Shown here one piece after another: positions 26,980 to 39,500 of a DNA stretch of 64,000 nucleotides. Source of the stretch: Casuarius casuarius (Eukaryota > Chordata > Aves > Casuariiformes > Casuariidae); NCBI GenBank assembly GCA_003342895.1, contig PTFA01000012.1, forward strand, positions 7,922,252 through 7,986,251, in the 5' to 3' direction. Position 1 is the stretch's first letter. Every line of letters starts with the position of its first letter. Made by a program: the position numbers and the translations under genes. Below the pieces are notes generated by a model. The model was not told the origin of the DNA. It searched no databases and saw nothing but the letters and a program-made list of their open reading frames with translations.

Positions 26980-28338
26980 TGTATGAATGAAAACATAGAC
27001 CGTCCCCTGAAATTCCCCCTCAAGAGAGGAGAAAGGTTCGGACATTCGTTTAGGAGGCATGAAATAGTAGCATAGCTGGGAACTAACCCTTTGATCATCT
27101 TTCCAAGGGCAAATGGTATAACCATCAATTCCAGCTATACTTTAGAAGAAAACATAATTCTTCCTCTGTTTTTAAGAGTGTGTTTGTTATTAATTATCCT
27201 CTAAAATGTGTAATTCTCTTTAGAAATAATGATGACCTAATGCAAAGCTCTGGATTTTACCATGAAAGTCAGAAATCCACATCACTTTCTATCCCGAGAA
27301 TGTACATTTTCCCTCTTTGAGGAAGCGTACAGCCTTTGAGAATGGCTTACAAATATTTTCATCCTGTATAATACTGGAGCTCCAGCTGAGTCCCTCAAGT
27401 GACCTTCACTGTGGCAGGACAACAGCTGCACTGGGATATTTTGAAAAAACACTGCAATCAGAGCACAAACCCTGAGCATGGTGCTAGGCTTGCTATAGGA
27501 ATAGATAGAATTGTTAATTATAAGGATATATTTTATTAATTTAACCACAAAAAAGCTCAAAAAGTGAATATCTTTACAAATTATCAAAACATTTTGAGAA
27601 TCTATACAGCTGACAAAATCAGAGTCCATTAATTCCACTTATTTTTGGAGATGCTATAGACTTCTCTATATGAAAAGCATGCCTTCACATTCAGTGACGA
27701 TATTCTTGTACAAGAAAGAGTAGCAGAAATCCTTGTGAACTAAAGAAAAACAATGAAAAAAAGGGAAAAAATCTCCATACAATTAAAATGAAAATTCAAA
27801 GTTTGCATGTCATTGGTAGTGGGAACAAATAGTTGTTTTCACATTGTTAGTCCAGCTCAATATGCACGAAGTAACCACAGTTAAGTAAAGTATTGCCTTT
27901 GGTAGGCTCCCACTAGCAGTGCTTAGTGTAACAAGCCTATTCTTCTTGCAGAAGAAACAGGCGAAATCTAGGAATAATTCTTATGTACAGTAGGAGATGA
28001 TCTGAAAATCAAACAAATCTTGGCCACACTTTCTAAAGCTTATCCATCTGCAAGGAAAACACAAGCTACGATGAGTTACAATCATAGCTCAATTATGGTA
28101 GATATCAAGAAAAGGCAGGTAAGGGCTTAAAAACAAATACCTCAAGTTCAGGCATAGTTTCAGAGTCAATTGAGGCCTCTGACAAGCAATTACAAGTCCA
28201 CATAGATATCCAAAATCAAATAAAGCAGACTCAGTGACAGATAATAAAGGCTTAGCTATCCATGGAACAGCTAATTTGCCAGATGTATCCCAAAATAAGA
28301 TAATCTTCAGTTTGCATACAAGAAATAGATGAAACTGT

Positions 28339-28379
28339 GAAGCCATTTGGGTAAGAATTGAAGCCATTTGGGTAAGAAT
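28339..28379. repeat. 21-bp tandem duplication
   Basis: GAAGCCATTTGGGTAAGAAT occurs at 28339-28358 and again at 28360-28379, separated by one T. The copies are identical, so the duplication is young compared with the surrounding repeats. On the minus strand it duplicates a seven-residue stretch (ILTQMAS) within a 106-codon chance frame. Confidence 0.9.
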
Positions 28380-28640
28380 AAAGAGACAGCAGAAAATGAA
28401 ATTTGCCAAAATTGTACTGGAAATTCAGTGAATGAAGAGATGTTGAGACATCTAAAGAACTTAGAAGAAAGAGGAATATAGGCATGGAGATGCAGACAAT
28501 TGTCCTTCAACAAAAGCATAAACCAGCAAGGAATTCTGACTTGGGAGAAGTGGGAGACCAGCAGTTCACAGCAAGTAGCAATAACACATTGTTCCTGCAC
28601 TACAGCACCTAAATACAAGCCATAATCCTGCAGCATGAAG

Positions 28641-28661
28641 AAAAACAAAACAAAACAAAAC
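28641..28661. repeat. (AAAAC)n simple repeat
   Basis: There are about four AAAAC units. Confidence 0.85.
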
Positions 28662-29399
28662 CTGCAAGCTTTCTTTTTCTCTTTAGCTGTTTTTCAGTTT
28701 GATGTTTTACTGATATAAACCATTGATAGCACAAGAGTAGCAGCCTAGCTGAGTACGGTAAACTCCTCAGTCATGTTGTATAGGGCAATTGGATTATTGT
28801 TCACCAGGAACTAAATTAACACTTATTTCTTTGTTGCAAAGGTTTTCTTCTTGAGAGAAATTGAATTTAACTTTGAGATAGCTGGACTGGGTAAGTGAAC
28901 TATTGCTGTACTACAGGTAAGTTGATAGCAAAAAAAATACTGGCAGTGTATTGCGTGTTCCACTCATAGCTCAATTCATTTTATACACTGAATTCATGAA
29001 TTGATTCTCAGAATTCGTGAAGCTGCTTCCGTCTTTTTATGACCATATGTGTATGTAGCCAGAAGCTGTGAGCAACCAACGGCTGTAAATTTTGTTTACT
29101 TGTTTAAAAAAATGGTCTAAACAGATCAAGTTTTTTTTTTATTTTGTATATATTTTTGCACCAGCATTCTTGGTCCATCCTTTAATTGCCATTTGCATGT
29201 AAATTTTTACTCACTTTTCAAAACACCAAGAGTTTATAATAGTGTATACACAAATAAGCCATGACAGACTACGGATACAGTCACAGACCTACAGAGTAAT
29301 CTTCTTTCCTCCCTTCTAACCCTCTCCACATTTTTCCTTTTTCCCACTCAGGTAACATACTTCTGTCAAGCGTTTGTTTCAGTTTTGTTTCACTGTCTC

Positions 29400-30360
29400 C
29401 AGCATCAGAGGACCATTTAATGCCCTCTGCCACTCCACCGGCCTGACTGCTGCTCCTTTTGCTGTCTATTTTTCCCGTCCACTGGAGGAGAAAACATTGT
29501 TTCTACTCATTTAGTTTAGCAGAAGATGGGAGAGCTTGGGGGTCTCTGAGTGACTGAGCCAAAAGCAGCAACGATGGAGAAAAATAAGCAGGGTTGCATC
29601 AGGAAAAATTGATACAGAGAGAAACGTCCCCTCTGTAATGCCATGAAAACCCACGGTAGTTTTGTTCATTTCAAACGGAGGATTGAAGCGCCAACGCAGC
29701 TTCTGTTGCCTCAGCGCTGCAGTGAAAAAGCAACAATATGCTTCCTGAAGTGGATAGCAATGATAATCCAGCTTTTTATCCTTGCTTTCTCCCCTCCGTT
29801 CAGCTAGCAGCAGTGGGAAGCTGGAATATGATCTAACCACCTACGGGGCCAAATTCTCCTCTTGGAGAATGGTTCAACAACCACGGCGCAAGGCATCCGG
29901 CGCCAGCCCAGGGGCGCCGGTGTGACCGAGTGGAGGATCTGGGCTGCACGCTAGTGCGAACCCTGGATGACGGCAGGTGCAGGACCAGCGAGGTAGAGTC
30001 AAGGGCAGAAAGAGCAGCTGTAGCTGAAACTGTCTCATCTTCTTTCTCTCGCACTAATCACCGCTTCTCAACAGCCACTCACTCAATGGTGCAGCCCGCT
30101 CTTTCTCCCAAGACTAATAGTAGTGCTATTAGAGCTGCACTGCAAACATCCACAAATTATCTATTCCACTAAGTGCTTTTGGTCACATCTGCTTACCTAA
30201 AGGGCGATCAGTTAATCACTCTCATCTCTTTCTTGCTGTTGGTGTGAGCTCTGAGAAAATACATCGCTAGTGCCATAGGCGCTGCCTGGGTAAACTTCGA
30301 TTCTGACAGCCAAAGGGGCAAAGCCAAAACAATGGAGCAGCTGCTCCAACTGCAGCAACA
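29400..30360. other. less AT-rich block with CpG cluster and E-box palindrome
   Basis: Compared with its surroundings this block is rich in G+C. By hand I count about 11 CpGs between 29883 and 29995, including GGCGCC twice. A 16-bp perfect palindrome (TGGAGCAGCTGCTCCA, 30333-30348) has the E-box CAGCTG at its centre. A 7-bp inverted repeat (CTAATAG...CTATTAG) is at 30114-30132. The minus-strand frames (29511-29840, 109 codons; 29833-30054, 73 codons) match no family. It could be a weak promoter or enhancer, or a decayed insertion. No exon structure is seen. Confidence 0.35.
30333..30348. repeat. 16-bp perfect palindrome around an E-box
   Basis: TGGAGCAGCTGCTCCA is self-complementary over its full length. 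The central CAGCTG is a binding core for bHLH factors. Whether it is used is unknown. Confidence 0.85.
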
Positions 30361-31500
30361 GAAAGAAAACAGTAAAAATATGAGTCATAATGATCTGAAA
30401 TGTCTTTATCCATTAAAATCATGTCTGTGTTTTCCTCCTTGAAGTCTCTGTACCATTAAGAGATACATTTATCTAATGCAATACTGTCCAAAATAACTTT
30501 TGAGCATTTTGGAAGTTCTTGAAGCTCTCATCTATCCTTTTTAGAGTAACAGAAAAAAAATGCAACTTTCTATCCAGATGAATGATAGGTAAACTCTTAC
30601 TGGGGATACTAATCCGCTTCCAATGATAGCCAAAAAAAGAACTGCTTTAATTTAAATGAGAGCGCAAGCTGACTCCTTGTATGTAAACATGATATCAGAC
30701 TGCACATTATAAATCTGTTCTACAAAGTCAGTCATGAAGCGAACCAAACTTTCCTGAAGCAAAATGTTCCTCCTGTTCATGGACATATGAACTGTTAGGG
30801 GTCTATGCAACTTTCCTTGAAATGAAATGGGAATTTAGAAATTAAATTGCTCTCAATAATATTTGCAAACTGATCTCTGAATATTTCAGAATGAGCAGGG
30901 GAATTGTGCTAAACCATCATGCTTTTTTGCTCTTTGTATGAAACACTGTGCTTTCTGTTTGAGGATATAATGAAATGTTACGTTATCCTGTAACAAATAT
31001 TAGGGAGTGAAGGAGGGGAGGAGAGAAAAGATGGGAAGAAAGAATTCTAAGTCTCAGCTGTGCGTAATTTTATGAGATTTATTTCATTCCAACAGGCTTT
31101 ATGAAACAATTCTCTTTTTTCATCACCTAACCCACACTGATTTAACAGCAGTTTTGTTTCGTATTTTTAATCTACATGTATTAATGTATAATTAGAATGG
31201 GATTCCAACTTTAAATTATAACTTGCTGATTTAAAATTTTGCTTCTTCCTCTCACTTAATAGTTTTAAGAGTAAAAATGGTACATGGTTGGATTAAACCT
31301 CTCTGTAGAGATCTTTTCAGTTATACAAATAAGTGATTTATAACTCATACAGGGAAAGGAAATGGTTGTTGCACAAGGGCATGCATAGGCAAATCTTTGC
31401 TGCACTCAGCAGCATAACTCTTGTTGACTTCAAAAGTGCCAAGATTCCTCCCCAGTGAGAGATCAGTGCCTGATGAATTTTTGAGATGTGCTTGAAGATA
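30361..31500. other. AT-rich non-coding DNA
   Basis: No gene was recognised. A GACTTCA-containing stretch at 31375-31445 faintly recalls a short sauropsid repeat but is too diverged to call. Confidence 0.45.
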
Positions 31501-31525
31501 TTTAGGAAGACACTACTCAGTATGA

Positions 31526-31750
31526 TTGGTTCCTCTCCTGAGCTCCTCAGGAGCTACTTTCCACACCTCTGACGGAGGTGCTGCGACCGACCGTGTGAGC
31601 GTTCCTCACCGGTTTCAGCCTGAAACAGGCCAGTTTAAATCACATGCGAGAGAGCAGTCGCTTCCAGCGGAGGGGGAAGAAACTAACAGCAGTGGAGCAA
31701 ATCGATCACCACCGTTTTCCTGGCTGTAACCAGCTCACACTGTTGGTTAC
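31526..31750. repeat. cluster of three short inverted repeats in a CpG-containing block
   Basis: Three hairpin-capable pairs occur within 220 bases: CTCCTGAG/CTCAGGAG (31535-31553, 3-base loop), GTTTCAG/CTGAAAC (31612-31626, 1-base centre) and GTAACCA/TGGTTAC (31726-31750). By hand I count about 11 CpGs at 31570-31715, well above the surrounding level. A plus-strand frame of 67 codons spans part of it but resembles no family. Confidence 0.6.
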
Positions 31751-31759
31751 AACATCGCT

Positions 31760-34700
31760 GCTGAGAGGGCAGCAACTCACAGCTCAGTGACAGTAATTTC
31801 TTAAACCGCTAAGAATATACCATAAGTACTAGCCTGTCAGTTCTCCTAAAAGGACTCAAATAAAGTTAGGCAGATCTGCAGGGACAGTAAGAATTTTACA
31901 GTCAATTCTTATGGTTCAAGCAATGTATTTGAATAGAGGAATACAAGGATTTCCTCTGTCTTGGCTGGATCCTCACCGGATGAAATTGGGCATAGGCACT
32001 AGGCCTACACAGATTTCTACCGCTGAGGATTTTCTTGCTTCTTTCCTAATAACTGGAAAAAAAAAAAGGATGAAATTAAATAACTGTGTCTTCCTCCTGG
32101 CCAGCTTTACATCTCACCATCTCTTTTGAGTTTCTTCAGCAGCTACTCCAACGAGCCGGTTCAGCTGTGCATCATTTGAGGTTGCGAACTGCTTCAGGCA
32201 TGGAGATTCAGCAGAGAGGGAGGCATGCATGATAATTTGTTCCAGATGGTCTGTACTTTCTGAACCAATAATTCACTGAGTGGTGACTTACATTAATAGA
32301 GAGGTGTCACGAAAGCATGGGGCATCACTCTTTTTTCACCAACACTAAAATTTTACTGGATTATGCTTGTCTTCAAACTGCAATAATTGCTTCTGGTTTC
32401 CACCATCTTTTTCTCCAGTCACTCACTGTTTCCCAGCCATTTCCTCAGCTTTGATCCACTCATCTTTGAGCAAATCCCATTCTCTCCTCATATACCAATT
32501 CTGAAAATAAAATCCAGTCCTTAAAGTCTGGGGCTGCTGTGATATCAATTCTCAACACAATTTTAATAATGGTCTTACTCACTGAAGTTTTCACAACTTT
32601 GCTGTCCTGAAACACCTCTACTCTCACAGGATAAAACACAGTATTTCCAATATCTCAGTTTACCAGATTCTGGAGGTCCTGACAGTTACGATAACCTTGA
32701 CTGTAATACCATTGACCAGCATTCACAAATCTGCAGCGAGTGTAGCAATTTTGCCTCAGAAAGAGTAGAAGCTAGTTACCTATCTGTATTTTAAACAGCT
32801 CTCGTACAGAGCACTGTGGCATCCTTTAATTCAGATTCAATAGCATTTTATTATGTAAACAAGTGCATTGAGATCAGTGTTATTATTCACACATTAATTC
32901 TTAAGCAGTATGGTTAAGGGTAGTAAAATATGGTCTTAACTGTACGTTCTTGAACCTTCTAAAGCTAATTCAGATGACTAATTTCTTTTAGAACTACATC
33001 AAAATAACCTAACAGCTGGGCAATGTGTTACTGTTAACTTTTTAACAGAGTAGATGCCCAATGTCAATGTTTTTCTCTCTTGCTGAATATTATGTCCAAA
33101 AATTAAACCAAGCATTAATTCATACAATAATGAATTAATTTTAAAGTCAAACATATGGTCCATTTGCTTTATGTGGATGAAATAACCCACTGCATGATTA
33201 GACACAAAGATTGCATTTCTGATTTTCGGACACACAAAAATGAATCAATAAATCCCGAACACTGTCAATACTGCATAAAGCCTAAAAAAATATTTAACAA
33301 TTCAAACTGTCCTTGTCCTTCATGTGTCCTAATTTACAAGGGGAACTATTTTTCAGTGCTTGAAATGCAAAATCAAACTTGCCTGTTTCATCACAAACTC
33401 TGCTTTTTTTTTAGCTATAGCAACTATATAATACTGACATTATTAAGAAGGGGAGAATGGTTTTATTTTTACTTCTTTTAAAATATTTCAACAAATAACC
33501 AGCATTCAAATCTTGGGCACTTCTATCCTTTAAACTTTTCTAGATCTACTTCACTACAGTCAGACATCTATTAGACATCCCATTCTACTTAAAGTTGCTC
33601 AGATCATCTGTTTCTTAATTATTTCTTTTGTCTTCCTATGCACGCCGAGCTGTGCCTGTTCAGGACAGAAAGGCACTGGCATGGAGTGCATATGTGCGAA
33701 GTGTATGGTTGCAAAATAGCATGCAAAAGGGAAAGTGCAGAACTTCAGACAGTTAGAAGTGCTAGATGCACAGAAACTACAGAGGCACTGGATTCTTCAG
33801 TCTCCTGATTTTCCAGGTGCAAAATTAACCTTGTAGTGTATGTATCTCTTGCTATATCTATTTATCTACCATAAAACTGTATTGTTTCATTTTTCAAGGA
33901 TTGTAGACAGGAATTATTGGTATCTCCTTAGGGAATTTAAAAAGTTTGCTTAAGTTCTAAGCTAGTGAAGCAGCAATAGGTCTTTATTATTAGTTTAACA
34001 GCTAGGAGAAGAAATCCCAATCTTTTTCACCCTGCAACATACTGAACATTTAAACTTTAAATACCATTCTTTTTTAAAAAATAAAAATCTTTTACAAGAA
34101 GCCATTTCAACAAGAAAAAAAAAGTATGTTTCCCTTAGTAGGTTTACCCAAGACAAACTCTTACAAATGCACTATTTTGACCATGACTATTATCTCCTGC
34201 TGCTGCCTAACTGCAGAACAAGCAGCCAAAACAGATAAGATTCAGGTATGCTATTCTTTTTACTTTTTTCTACACCAGACTCCAGCTAAAGACACTTAGT
34301 CCCAAGGGCTTCCATTCCCCAACTCTACAGAAATGAATGGAAAGAGGACTTCAAGCCAACCTGTCCAAATCCTGCACTCCAAGAGTCTCCATCCACAGAA
34401 CAGACATTCAGAAGTAAGTCTTCTCACCCTCACCACTTGACTTGACGCTTTGGGGAACAAAAGTAAATTAAGCAACATAAATTTCATTCTTTGCTCTATT
34501 CTTTCTTTATCTGCCCTCTCTTGGTTTCTTTTTTTGATATTTTCCTTCATTTGTTAGTCTAATAATATCCTCACTTTGTCCTTTGCTGCATCTATAACAT
34601 CACATGTTAGGAAAAAAAAAGTCATGAATGCATTTTTTGCCAATCTATCTTCATCATAGCCATTATGTTAGAGCCATCAAACCATATTCTGTCGTGAGAT

Positions 34701-36530
34701 CATACCTCTTCCTGATATATCTTGTTCCTTATGTCTTTTGGAGCTAAACCAACATACTGATAATGAGAGGAGTTTTTGATCTGAGAGCTTTGGAAGTAAA
34801 TCAGCTTATCACAGCAATTGATAAAGCAAATAATATAAGCAAATTACATAAGCAAAACAACTGGCATTATTTATTGCTAAGTCTAAAAATAAATATAGCT
34901 TTGGGTTTTTTTTCACCCTTTGGCTTGAGTAAGAAAAGCATGACCCAAAGTGCCCTCCTTTGAACCAAACTGTACTCACACTGTAGTTCTTAGTGTATGC
35001 GTTAGATAAGCAGTTTTCTTTTTCATCTTCAGACTGGATTTCAAAGTTGCAGCTTTATTTGCTGGTTCCCACTGTTTCTATTGGCTTTGGTCCTTTTTGT
35101 TACAATATATTGCCTTCTGAGGAATTCAGATCTCTCTTGCTCTTGGACTATTTCAAAGGTAAACCTAAAATTTAGACCAGATGAAGGCAACCTAGGCTTT
35201 AGTCACACTACAACTCTACACTTGCTGTACCATAACTCCAATATATGCAACATCTTATGGTAGTAAGAAGCTTGTGCCTTCTCCAAACAAAGATGGAGAA
35301 GCTCTTCCATCATGGGGTTCCATCAAAACAGCACTAGTCCCTCTTCCCTGTTGAGGAAGTAGAGGTTGTAGAAAAGCCTTCTTATCCCTCTGAATACATA
35401 CTTCACAAATAGGAATGTATTCCCTTGGTTAGTAGGCTTGCTCTTCCTAATCCACCGCTTGAAATGGTATTCACAGTATTTTCGGAGTTCCCAGAATCCT
35501 GGCATTAATGCTCTATTATATGTGTGGTAATTGTCCCTCATGCTTTGTTTAGTCTTTTTGCAAGCTCTGACAAATATTTCTCCTGTGATTTCAGCCTGTT
35601 CTATTTACAAGTTTTCTCCCTACGTACATAAAGTGAAACTTAGATTCTGATATTTTACTCAACAAGGAATAGAGACCTAGAGTGATATGTCTTCACTGAC
35701 CTTCCTTAAGCTGGTATTGAGAAAAAGTGTCCCTACATACAGCTATGTATTTAGACGGGCTATGTATTTCAGTTTTTAAGTTTGTGTGTTTCACAGACAA
35801 GGCACAATAGTAACATGGTGTGTAAGGGCAGAAATTAAGTGCCTGAACTGTATAGGTAAACTCTGCATGTATAAAGACTTCTGGATCATAGCTGATATTG
35901 TCTAAAGAGTAAAAATAATGCTGTTGTTCTTATTGCTTGAACATCATCAGTGTGATTCTCATTGTTCCTCAGAATAAAATAATTGAAGCAATTTATCCTC
36001 AAGACATATGCTATATAACTCTATCCATTATTGTTGTAGTGAAGTATAGTAAATAAGGCTTTGTGCTAGTTTCAACAGCAGAGTCCAGTACCTAGGGGAA
36101 TGATAAAAAAAAATATAATACTTTTTCTACTGAGACTATGGATCCCATTCTGCTCAGCAACACTTTTTGGCTTATCTATTTACCCTGTAAACCAAAGTGC
36201 TCAGCTAAGGTCAGACTGGCTAGATCATGTAATGTATAGCAGAAGACTTGTGCAAATGTCCTTTTCTTTCACTGTGTGATTTCATTGTAGTGAAAGGGTT
36301 TGAATTTCAGCAATGTGGGAGACGGTGTGGGTATTTGGTCCAGAATGTGCATGCATTAACAAGGGAGTTACTTCACTAGTTTATAGCTTTCAAACCACAG
36401 CTGGAAGCTGGAACCGTACATTATCTTTTACACTCAATAAAATTCAAAAAGGACAGGAAACTGATTTTGTCATTGCTGTTATTTTAGTTCTATCTGGCTC
36501 TTTCTTAGCTCCATCAGTCCTGAATTAATT
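31760..36530. other. AT-rich non-coding DNA
   Basis: No gene was recognised. A 72-codon minus-strand frame at 35323-35541 has a protein-like mix of basic and aromatic residues (for example FWELRKYCEYHFKRWIRK) but no family that I can name. Confidence 0.45.
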
Positions 36531-39500
36531 TGACCAAGATGGTCATGGGTGAAAAGAACAAAGAAGTTTGTTGATAAAGGGGGGAGAGGTGAGTGGATCA
36601 GGAGGTGAGATGGGGTGATAGAGCAGCAACTTGAGAAAATGGGAAAAATCATTAGGATGTGGAGACTGTGTGTGCACTCAGGGATATGGGCAGGATTGAT
36701 TGGGTGAGAGGAAGAAGGTAGGACAGAAGAGGCAGTCAGAGGGTAATAGAGGGCAATAAATTGTTTCTATTTTAATGGTGTGTGAGGAGAGGGGAGGCTC
36801 AAGTGAAATAGCAATCTGGAGAATCACGTGCAGCTGTCAATATGATGGGTTTTGTGAATGCAAAATATATTGCTTGTTATCATGGGTATTGTTATTTGAA
36901 GTATGTGCACTTTGTACAGATGGATTTTTCGTATGAAAATCACTGGTATGCGTAACAAATTCTATGAGCTATAAATGCAGATGTCATACTGAAAAGTACA
37001 CGAAGAGGTTTTCATGAGTGCATACAGAGGTCCTGTTGAATGCATATCCTATACTAACATTAGGAATTTACCATATGAACTTGCTCATCTGAAATTGGTA
37101 GCAGAAGTGAATTAATCAGTGGACTTTGATACAGGACACAGAGCCTTAATAGCCTCCCTGCTGTTACCTTCACTAATGGCAAGGTGAGAGTAATTGGTTA
37201 TTGATGTTAATCTTTGATATGAACAGCTCAAATAACATCTCTATAGGTATTGATATCAGCAGTTCCATAGGATCAAAGAGCAGAATTGCAGACAAGAATT
37301 TCTCTGTAGAAGGAAACAAATGAGAGGTGTTAGACCTGAAAGTGATTGAAATCTCCCAATGTATCAGGAAACAGAGAAGGTGAAACACTCAGTTGTGACA
37401 GCCTGCAGTGGAGGAGGCTAGGTGAGAACATACTGTCACTGCTGGCCTGCAGAAAAATATGACAAGAAAAATTTTTAATGGACACATAGGACTAACGTAT
37501 GGTAATTATTTTGTTTTGTTGCTATTTTAGAGCTATGTAAATGGAAGCAACTGAAGCAGAGGTGCAGTTTGTGGTTAAATCTGAGTCACACGATGAGAAA
37601 GAAGATAATTAAAAGAAGAAGATTTCTAATTACAAGCAATCTGAAAGAGGAACACTGATATAATTAGAAATCTACTCTTGCAGAATTTTTGCGTGTTAAT
37701 TTTACTATTATTAAAGCTGTTTCTGTTTTTTTGCAAGCAGTTATTTCACAAACTAGCTTCTCTTCTGCAAAGTCATACTCCTGTATTTTTGATTTTGTAG
37801 CATGTTTTCATGCCAATACAAACACAATATTATGATTTTATTTTTACAGCAGGACAACTGGCTGGGGAAAGCCATCTTCTTGAAAAACAGTCCTGATAGT
37901 TAGCAAATATTGGCCTGGGAAGCCAAACCAGACTTCAGAATTTGAATAACTGAATTGTAACTAAAATCTGCATCAGCAACCCAGTGAAATCCCTAAATTT
38001 TGACCTGTTTTCCATAAGTAATATCAGTATGTGAGGAGAATGCATTTCTGTTTGTCTGAAGTAGGTGGTTTTTCTTCTGTGAAAATCTGTCTGCAACATC
38101 ATTCCACTCCTCTCTTTCTTTTCCTTATTTGTCCCCTTCCCCTTTTCTTATTGTCATTGTTTAGAGAAGTGGCCCAGAAAGTCCCCTTTGAAAATGGTGA
38201 TCTGAGCCAAAAGAGCTGAGGGTGAACGCAGCACAAAGAGGAAGAGAAAGTGCAGCTGAGATTCATTGTTTGTACTCCTCCTATTGAAAATGCACGGGTA
38301 AAGTAGGTGAATGAATAAAGCAGGTGCCTGAAGAGCTGCAGCTTGTAGGCACAAAGAACGGATAGGCAATTACATCAGTTTACCTGACCAGAAAGCAGTG
38401 ACTCCTGCATATGAGACCCCATCTGCTGTAGCTCCTCCAGTCTCTATGGTAACAATAACACAGATGGAAGAGGAACACCAAATTCTTAAACACTGATAAA
38501 AGGTTGAGGGAAACAAATTGGCTTACATTTGCTAAAACGGCTGGTGATTTCAAGTTTTATGACTGAACTAAAACTAAGAAGTTTCAGTTTCTAACCTTGC
38601 TTAGTACTCAGCTTCTGCAAATGGAGCTTTTCAGAGGGGTCTCAGGTTGGTCTGCTGTAACCTAACAGCCATAAAGACACTAATAAGGAGAAAACTATAG
38701 TCTTGTCACCTCCTGACAACATTTCTCAGCCTTATATTGGATTCCTGGAAGGATAAGTCTTCCTTTTTACACAGCAGTACAAAAATGCCTTTCTTCGATA
38801 CTTGACTAAACAAAGAAACAGGTGATTTGGTTAGTATTATGAAAAGGCAACTGGGAGATTGCTTTGCTTTTTGGATGGGTATGGTTGAAGGCTGGCCTGG
38901 GTCTAGATACAGGTGATTAGCTTTTCACAGCTCCATCTAACTGAAATTTGGCATCTAGATTCCCACTTTTGTATATACATAAGTAACTTGATTTTCAGTG
39001 GTGCTAAGCAAATAACAGCCAGCAACTCCCACTGACACCAACAGGTTGTCAACACACATATAAATGTAGTCTTTACGAAAATTAAGACTGAAATAAAAGA
39101 ACGGGTATTTTTCAGTGCTTGGTTGATGTTGTGAAACATTTTCCCTCATATCTTTTCGAGCTTTGCGGAAAACATTTTTGCATGTCTAAGAGTTGTCACA
39201 CAACACTTTTTTAGGCATACAAAGAACCTAGTTCAAAGGTTAAAAGTGCAGCAACTGAGCAAAAAGAGTAAGCAAAGAAGCAGAGGAATAATCAGCAATG
39301 TGAAGGACAGAATTATTCACAGAAAATATCAACTTTTTCTTGTCTCATTAACATAGCTCAAACTCCTACTACACCACTGATATGAAGGATCAGGACATTT
39401 TGTTAAGTCTCCTGAATCATTTTCAACAATTTGTGCAAAGTTCAAATTAGTTAACTTGAAGACAGGTGAACTGAAAACCTTTTGCTTAGAAGAACAGAAT

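Larger units (their letters stand above)
23951..29380. other. AT-rich non-coding DNA
   Basis: It contains (TATC)n-type and (AAAAC)n simple repeats and a 21-bp tandem duplication, listed separately. The longest frame (25899-26297, minus, 132 codons) resembles no known family. No gene was recognised. Confidence 0.5.

Noticed and set aside
29920..29985. tRNA-like A/B-box resemblance on the minus strand (GGTTCGCAC)
   Set aside because: The A box and cloverleaf stems cannot be completed. It is not a tRNA gene and not a convincing tRNA-derived SINE.
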